A DNA stretch of 64,000 nt from Chrysemys picta bellii (taxonomy: Eukaryota; Chordata; Testudines; Emydidae), in assembly GCF_011386835.1 (NCBI RefSeq), contig NC_088792.1:38554882-38618881 (forward strand), read 5' to 3'. The notes beneath the pieces were generated by a model. That model ran no database searches. It was not told the DNA's origin and saw only the letters and a program-made list of their open reading frames with translations. The position numbers and the translations under genes are program-made. Positions 57,761 through 64,000 of this stretch are shown one piece after another; within the stretch, counting starts at the first letter, position 1; each line of letters starts with the position of its first letter.

Positions 57761-59504
57761 TTTGTTAGCAACATTTTTTTCTGAAATCAAACTATCCACT
57801 GTCTTAGTTGAATATAATCATTTTGCTTCCAAAATATTTTTCTTGTATTTCAACTCTAAACTATTCAGTAGGACTAGAATGCATTATGATTTTTAGATTA
57901 AACAAGTGTTAAAGTGACTGTTTGCTTGGTTTGCTCTTGAAATGTATAGTTTTCCATTCTTTAGTAGTTTAAGTTTAAAATGTTATTTCCTAAACTAAGT
58001 GCTGAGTAGGTTTTTTTTCTTATATAGATATGTTATTGCCTCAAGTCTTTTTTTATTTATTGTGAAGGAAGAAAAAAAGTTATCCTAACATCAGAATTTA
58101 CATTTCTTGATATTAATCTTATACAATTATGAAAATGTATATGAAGACATATGATATACATCTTATTTAGTATGTAACCATAGAAGTCAGCAGAATATTG
58201 TGCTTTAAATCTTTTTCCTAGTAAATTACTAATAATGTCTCCTGCCTTGAACAAATAAATGGTCATTTATCAGAAGTCAAATTTTCTAGATTTGTTGAAT
58301 TAAATATATTTTGCACTTAAAAGCAGTGTTTTTCCACTAAAAAAAAAAAAGTTGCCAGCAATAAATCTTAGTTTTTTTTAAATTTCTTAGTACATCTCCA
58401 AGGTATCAATTTAATAACTATCAAAGTAGCTACTGCAGTTGTTGCATTTAAATTGATTTACATGTCAAGACTGGCAGTTTAGCAGCTGCGCTATTATTCC
58501 TGGATCGGTCAATTTACTTGAGAAAAACCTACTACTGAGTTCTACTGACCTGCATGACAATATAGGCCCTATTTCTATTCCTGTAATTAGGCCTGCGACT
58601 AACTCAGAATATTTTTAATTAAAATATTTTGGTCAATGTGTTGCACCAAATTAGGCCTTTCAGTGCAGATTTAATTCTAGAAATGGTGTGATTAGAATAT
58701 GTAATGAATTGCGTTCAGTTTAAGATTAACAGGTTGTGTATCTTGAACATACAGTATTTGAATGTGACTATTTCAAGTTTTATATTATAGCATTTTTCCT
58801 CTAAGTTTTTCCTCTTAATGTTTTTGGTTAGGTATCTTAAATTTAAGTTTTGTATGGTTATGTAAACCAGTCTTGAAGTACATTAAATAAATTAACAGGC
58901 AAAGACTGCTTACGTTAAAATACTTCAAGGAATAAATGTGGAAAAATAAACTGACTTTTTTTATTCAAATGACTTTTGTAAGAACATAGTTACATTAATA
59001 AAAGAGAATAGCCTTAAAATAAATTGAACAGTTTAATGTGAGCAGGTTAACTTTTCAGTAGCATTCTTTAGAAATAAACAAAGTTGCCTGGATCCTGTGA
59101 ACCTTGATTTCTAGCATCATAAGCAAGAGTTTAATTAGGAGGTACATCTAGCTAGAAGGTTTATGATATAACACCATAAAGAAAATCAAGAGCCAGATAT
59201 TTTACCTCATTATTCATGTTTTAATTAGTAAAACACTTAAGTAATTGAAACTTCGTTCCTTGCGTTCTCACATTTCAGTTATTTCTCTTGTTGTTCACTT
59301 ACATCCTGGGGACCTGACCATTGATTAATAGGCATGCAGAACATATATCCCATTCTACAGCAAGTCCTGATTCATAAGAAAATCAGATGGGGGTGCTGTA
59401 GGAATAGTAGAGTTTACCACCTTTTCTGCAAGAGATGGGAAACATTTCCACATCATACTGCTCTGAACTCTGTCTGTCCCCTGGTATTTCAAAAAAGTTG
59501 CATT
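57761..59504. other. DNAJC1: DNAJC1 intron, anonymous AT-rich part
   Basis: No feature recognised. Confidence 0.5.
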
Positions 59505-59555
59505 ATTTTTATTTTATTTTATTTTATTTTATTTTATTTTATTTTATTTTATTTT
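59505..59555. repeat. (ATTTT)n microsatellite
   Basis: About ten ATTTT units lie roughly 95 bases upstream of the acceptor of the exon at 59650. Length variation near a splice acceptor is possible. Confidence 0.95.
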
Positions 59556-59649
59556 GTGGTGTTGTGGTAATTTCTGTCTTTAACATGAAGTGAGTTGGTT
59601 TATTTCATTTTAAACTCTCTATGAAAGCCTGTTATATTTGCTACTGTAG

Positions 59650-59815
59650 GTATGATGATATTCTGATCAATGGACTACCAGATTGGCGACAGCCTGTATT
59701 CTACTACAGGCGGGTGAGAAAAATGAGCAATGCTGAGCTGGCATTACTCTTGTTCATTATTCTCACAGTGGGTCATTATGCTGTGGTTTGGTCAATCTAC
59801 CTGGAAAAACAGCTG
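59650..59815 (+). CDS. DNAJC1: DNAJC1 exon: end of J domain and transmembrane segment
   Basis: This exon has 166 bases: one base completing the split arginine codon, then 55 codons. The acceptor AG is at 59648-59649 and the donor GTAAGT begins at 59816. The peptide runs from YDDILINGLPDW, the conserved J-domain exit, through an aromatic and arginine-rich linker to a hydrophobic stretch of about 24 residues (roughly AELALLLFIILTVGHY and the residues after it, coded at 59732-59803). This stretch is the single membrane anchor separating the lumenal J domain from the cytosolic part. Reading past the donor adds non-homologous residues and a stop, so the splice site is preferred over the open frame. 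The upstream intron of about 7.2 kb contains a SINE, an LTR-like repeat, a G-rich run and a hairpin insertion. Confidence 0.95.
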
Positions 59816-60816
59816 GTAAGTATTGGTAATAAATCAAATGCACTACAATCATTAGTGTATCTGAAATCCTTGCAAAAGTTTCCAAATAATAGGGATTTTT
59901 ACAATATGTCCTTTTTCCATTGAAATTAGTTTTCTGGTATTTTAAATGGTTAGTTGTATTAGTAGCAAATATTTTATTATTTAGTTATATGTTCTAATGT
60001 TCTAGATTCAAAAGTCAAAATGAAATAATTTTTATATGAATGTAATGTAAAATTTTAATTTCTTATACAGTCGCTGATGATAATTAGTGAACAAGAGGGT
60101 TTTTTTTCTAGTTATCAGAGGAAAGAAAGACAGCAGACACCTTCTCTACCATCTGTTGAAGCAGAAACATGTCTTTCCATGGTCATGCTTTTGGTCTTCA
60201 CGAGTGTTGGGTGTCTCTGGTCTTGATTTTCAGAATTCATACTCACTTTGGCTTTTCCTGTTCTTACTGGAGGTTTTTTCCAAAATAAAACCTGATAAAT
60301 GTTCTCTGGTCCGTTAGAGAAGCAGTTAAAGCTAAAGCATTTTTTAGTATTTATTCTCCCCCGCCCCCCACCCCTATATGTCTTTGGAAGCTTTAAGTTG
60401 ATGGTACAAGCGAACATAACATAAAAAGCAATCAATTTTTGTTTATACTCTTAAAAAAACAAACACAAATTCAACAGTATTCACACATTAGCATCTATTT
60501 ACTTTTTATTTTCCAAGCTACATTATTAAAGTTGATGAATGAGAAAGGAGGCAAGTTGAATGCTTTCTCTTCTTAGAAAACTTTGATTGCTATGGAGATA
60601 CACATGACTGACAGAGCTGGACTTCATGTGTGTTTAAGGACTGGATGCCATGGCAACAGTTATTGTTAAAGATAGATGATTTTACTTAATCATGTAGGAC
60701 CCTAGATATATTTGCATAAATGCTACTCTAATGTTTATCCTTCACAGAAGAGTTCCAGTAACATTCATAGAGTACATGTTAATGATAATTGTAATCATAA
60801 TTCTTTCTACATTAAG
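59816..60816 (+). other. DNAJC1: DNAJC1 intron between membrane-segment and lysine-rich exons
   Basis: Begins GTAAGT and ends ATTAAG. It contains the shared 45-base segment at 60378-60422; otherwise nothing recognised. Open frames inside are not exons. Confidence 0.8.
60378..60422 (+). repeat. 45-base segment shared with the previous intron (copy B)
   Basis: The partner of 57716-57760, with 6 differences in 45 bases. It lies about 395 bases upstream of the exon at 60817, preceded by a C-rich run (60359-60374). Confidence 0.6.
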
Positions 60817-60914
60817 GATGAACTGCTTAGCAAAAAAAAGAGAGATAAGAAGAAAAAGACAGGAGGCAGGAGTACAGATGAAGTAAAACTTGGGGCTGCT
60901 GACAAAAACGAAAG
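60817..60914 (+). CDS. DNAJC1: DNAJC1 exon: lysine-rich cytosolic segment
   Basis: This exon has 98 bases: 32 codons and two bases of a split arginine codon. It begins after AG at 60815-60816 and ends before GT at 60915. It encodes DELLSKKKRDKKKKTGG followed by KLGAADKNE. The Lys/Arg cluster immediately after the membrane span matches the charged juxtamembrane segment of ERdj1, which is known in the family to contact the ribosome tunnel exit. The donor GTGGGA is a weak match to the vertebrate consensus. Read-through would add about ten residues and then a stop, which would truncate the protein before its SANT domains. Confidence 0.92.
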
Positions 60915-62072
60915 GTGGGAACAGTTACTAGTGTATTTTCATATTTAAATGATTTTGTCAAAAGTCCACTTCAGCTATTAAAGAAATTGATCAGATATTT
61001 TACACACTCCGCCTGTATGCTTGTATGTGGTGTGTCCACACCGAAAGATAATCTCTTTAATTTATGAGAATGTTGCAAGGCTGGCAATGTGTACTATGAT
61101 TGCTGTTTATAAATATTCAGGGAGGCATTGGTGTGGGTTTGTAATATGAAACGTGGCTATGTGGAAGATCAAAAGTAATTGTAAAGCAAAGAATGTATAA
61201 AGTATAGTTTATTTGCAGAAGGGTGCTTCTGGTTTATAAAATAATTTTTGCAAGACGTTTATTTTTCCACTGAAGATTTAAATTAGGTTAAAAATGTAAA
61301 CTAACAAGTTCATCATTACTGAGTCTTTAACGTATTGCTCTGGTAAGTGCTGAAATTTTGGAGGTTCTTGAATGTTGTTTGATTCACGTAGAAACAAAAG
61401 CATTAGTAAAGGATTCTGACACTGCTGTTTAGTTAAGAAACAACATAGGGAAGTGACATCCAGTATACTCCAAAAGATACCACCATTTCTTCTATTGATT
61501 TATAGAAAGAAATAAAGGGTTTAAATAGTTCACACAGCAGGGGCATGAACTGGATCAATGCAGGATGGAGATCAGAGACTGTTCTGCCTGTCTTCTATTC
61601 TGATGACATCAGTGAGTAATGCTTCAGTGAACTGCAAATGACATTAATTTTTATGTATTGGTTTATTTATGCTACCGTCTTCATATCTAGTTGTCAGCGC
61701 TTGTGAACACTTTGGTGATGGTTAGTCTTTTTTAGCTGAAATGATCACTTAAGTCTTAGGAATTTATTTTTGTGTAAATGAAGAAAAGTCCTGTTAAAAG
61801 AAGATTAAAAATATAACAATTAATAGAAGCACATTGTCTAAATCTAGTCTTGATTCTTTGGTTTGTTATATGCTTTTTAATGGCTTCAATATTCATAATG
61901 TATATTTTGTATTAATGTTTATGCACTTTCAAAATGGATTAATAAGCATTTTTAATTTTACATTTCTAGTTTGAGGCTGTAGGAGAGTTTGCTGACTTTT
62001 GTAAACAGGTATATTGTGTAATGAGAATGAAAATGTATTTTTAATATTTAAAATAATTTTACTTTGATGTAG
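60915..62072 (+). other. DNAJC1: DNAJC1 intron, anonymous
   Basis: Begins GTGGGA and ends GATGTAG; 1158 bases. No repeat recognised. Confidence 0.8.
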
Positions 62073-62166
62073 ATCATTGGAAAAACCACAGTGGCGTGAT
62101 TTGCTTCCGTGCAAGCTGGGAATTTGGTTCTGTCTTACTGTAAAATCATTACCTCAGCTGTTGCAG
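62073..62166 (+). CDS. DNAJC1: DNAJC1 exon: conserved cytosolic segment after the charged region
   Basis: This exon has 94 bases: one base finishing an arginine codon, then 31 codons. The acceptor AG is at 62071-62072 and the donor GTAAAA at 62167. The peptide contains EKPQWRDLLPCKLGIWFC and ends LPQLLQ, a conserved cytosolic block of DNAJC1 that precedes the coiled, Lys/Glu-rich linker and the SANT domains. I found no further exon in 62167-64000, so the remaining coding exons lie beyond the window. Phase compatibility across all five exons supports one intact gene rather than a retrocopy. Confidence 0.92.
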
Positions 62167-64000
62167 GTAAAAATACAATTTGCACCCCACTTTTTTATGG
62201 GATTATTTTGCTGGTTTCATTATGCTGTAATCACACACAGTGTGGCTTGTTCACTTGATTTTTCTGTCATCAGAAGTATTTTTCTTATACAGATAAATTA
62301 TTATTTTAAGGGTATTATTTAAAAGTTCATGTAAATGTGAATATATATTTGTAAAATGAGTCTTTTGTTTAATATAACCTACAATTCTAATTGTAGTTCT
62401 CTCAGTCTGCACTCTGATTTATAAACAGACAAGACTTTAAGAATTGTTCAAGAATAAATAGAAAAGGAGGGTGAAAATTACATGTATTTTAGGAGAAGAA
62501 GCAGTGTGTGGAAATAAACTGTAAATGGTAACATTTAATTATAGCTTAAATGTATCTAAAACGTACAGTATTTGTGTAATATATTGTACATTAATATCCA
62601 GTTCAAATTTAATAGGAAACAGGGAAATAAATTGAGGGTGTTTTTTTTACGTGGAGTAATTTTAATTTTACCCTTTTCACTGGCAACTGATATCCACCTT
62701 TTCCTCAAATTAATCCACTAATTTTTTTTTAATGACTGAGAAGGCTTTTAAAAAATTATTCATATGCAAAAATCTGTCGGTGGAAGGATAAGGTTGTACA
62801 GTTAGTACTTTGGAGGAGGGGAAAAATCAGGAAAAGCAAAAATTAACATTAGCATAGGAACTTAAATTTGTTCAGCCTGTCTGACTATAGAATTTTCTTC
62901 TACTTTAAGTGTATAACAATAGATTTATTTGTTAAAGGCATAGTGTAAGATACACAAATTATGTAACATCACCAACTTAGTGTCATTATAGTCAGGAAAG
63001 TGTCTATAGAGAAAAAATATCTTCTTACATAACAGATTTTTACACCCTGTGGTTTTGGTCATATCTGCTTTAGTGATTAAAAAATAAGATGGTTGCATTT
63101 TTATTTATTATTTATTATTATTATTATTATTATTATTTGTTTCTCTTATTATTACTGTAGAGTTGCTATGAATCAGGGAAAGAAAGCAGGGTTAGATTTT
63201 GGCTTACACATCACTAACATAATTGTTAACTAAGGCACCACTGCTGGAACTGTTTCCATGCAGATGAAACTTAGGTTTCACTTCCATGCAGTTGATTTTA
63301 CAGGAGTGGCATATTAAACAAGCAAGAAAGCAAAACAACAAATTGTTTTATCTGTTAGCAGAATAAACTTACTAAGAAAGTCACAGAGACAATAAACATG
63401 TTTCTCAGGATTGATCCTTTTTAGTGACTTTTTCAAGGATAACTTCTCTTGAATGTTAGTTGTAGACATCTTAACTGCTTGTATTTCCTTATTTTTTTAA
63501 AAATTAATGGTGTAGTCTTGATATTGTACTAAAGTAGTTTTTAGTTAATTTTCTTGTTTTAAAGAAAATAATGATCACTTCCTGGTCACAGTTGGGCTTT
63601 TAAGTTCATTCCTCATTTTGGTGAACGAGTTGGGGGAGGAGTGAATTCACAAATTGTTGCTGCTATTTGTTGACAATTTCCTGTACTGGTTAATAATCGT
63701 TTTGATTATTTTCTTAATTTACAATTTCTCCAATCCTTTTTCTAGGAGCAATCATGGTGTATTGTGTCATTAGACTATATTAAAAAAATCATAGATGCCT
63801 ATTGAGCATACCCAAGTTACTTTTCTTCAATCAATCTTCAATCATGTAACTTTATTATCCAACAAACTATTCTCAAATGTGGCCAGTGATATTCCATAAT
63901 TCATAGGCTAAGTTTAAAAGCTCCATCCCTATTTGAATGAAGTGTGCGTAGGAGAGAGAGCTGTAGCAATATCTTAGTGGCAAAAGTTTGCCCATGCCAC
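62167..64000 (+). other. DNAJC1: DNAJC1 intron, continues beyond the window
   Basis: Begins GTAAAA. Apart from the ATT array at 63100-63136 no repeat or exon was recognised. The next expected coding segment of DNAJC1 was looked for and not found. Confidence 0.75.
63100..63136. repeat. (ATT)n microsatellite
   Basis: About ten ATT units with minor variation at the start. Confidence 0.9.

Noticed and set aside
59621..62322. Extended open frames through the DNAJC1 exons (59621-59923, 60712-60948, 62077-62322)
   Set aside because: The parts outside the splice sites are intron read-through; the exon boundaries were set by GT-AG signals and phase.

Overview
This is a vertebrate nuclear DNA window, most likely from a turtle (probably a cryptodire). 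It has AT-rich intronic sequence, many CR1 LINE fragments, tRNA-headed SINEs whose 3' parts look like CR1 tails (the design of the turtle Cry SINEs), DIRS-type tyrosine-recombinase retroelement remnants, an RTE-clade LINE remnant, hAT- and Harbinger-like miniature transposons and a solo LTR. No bacterial, CRISPR or phage signal was seen. The organism call is an inference from repeat families and gene structure.

The only host protein-coding gene I can support is DNAJC1 (ERdj1/MTJ1), on the + strand. Five internal exons lie at 51513-51614, 52440-52486, 59650-59815, 60817-60914 and 62073-62166. All have GT-AG splice sites and compatible phases, and together they read as 155 codons without interruption. 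They encode the main part of the J domain with the HPD motif, the membrane segment, the lysine-rich cytosolic segment and the start of the following conserved region. The first exon (signal peptide and start of the J domain) and the SANT-domain exons lie outside the window, so bases 1-51512 are most simply intron 1.

Layout. 0.3-3.7 kb: a hammerhead-like repeat tail, a DIRS remnant, a CR1 tail. 4.5-4.7 kb: SINE. 8.1-10.7 kb: an RTE-clade LINE interrupted by a hAT-like element. 10.7-12.6 kb: a TTA-flanked miniature element and an antisense CR1 split by a SINE and another repeat. 13.4-18.1 kb: two more DIRS remnants, one with a hAT-like element inside its recombinase domain. 18.1-21.3 kb: antisense CR1, a hAT piece, a DIRS recombinase end and a palindromic element. 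21-27 kb: mostly anonymous AT-rich sequence. 27-32.4 kb: CR1 copies, an antisense L1-type endonuclease remnant and a TA array. 33-36.8 kb: miniature elements, including one folding into three consecutive hairpins. 40.4-43.8 kb: a 2-kb antisense CR1 and a 1.19-kb solo LTR. 44-48.7 kb: miniature elements and SINEs. 51.5-64 kb: the DNAJC1 exons with their introns.

The most unusual sequence features are: an inverted-repeat insertion with a perfect 35-bp hairpin and a 12-bp target duplication (57.1 kb); two DIRS subfamilies with the same terminal inverted design but different sequences; a tyrosine recombinase interrupted beside its HxxR motif by a transposon with a perfect 8-bp duplication; and a possible family link between three repeat loci that share a hammerhead-like/inverted architecture. 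All transposon-derived coding regions seen are broken and are annotated as remnants.
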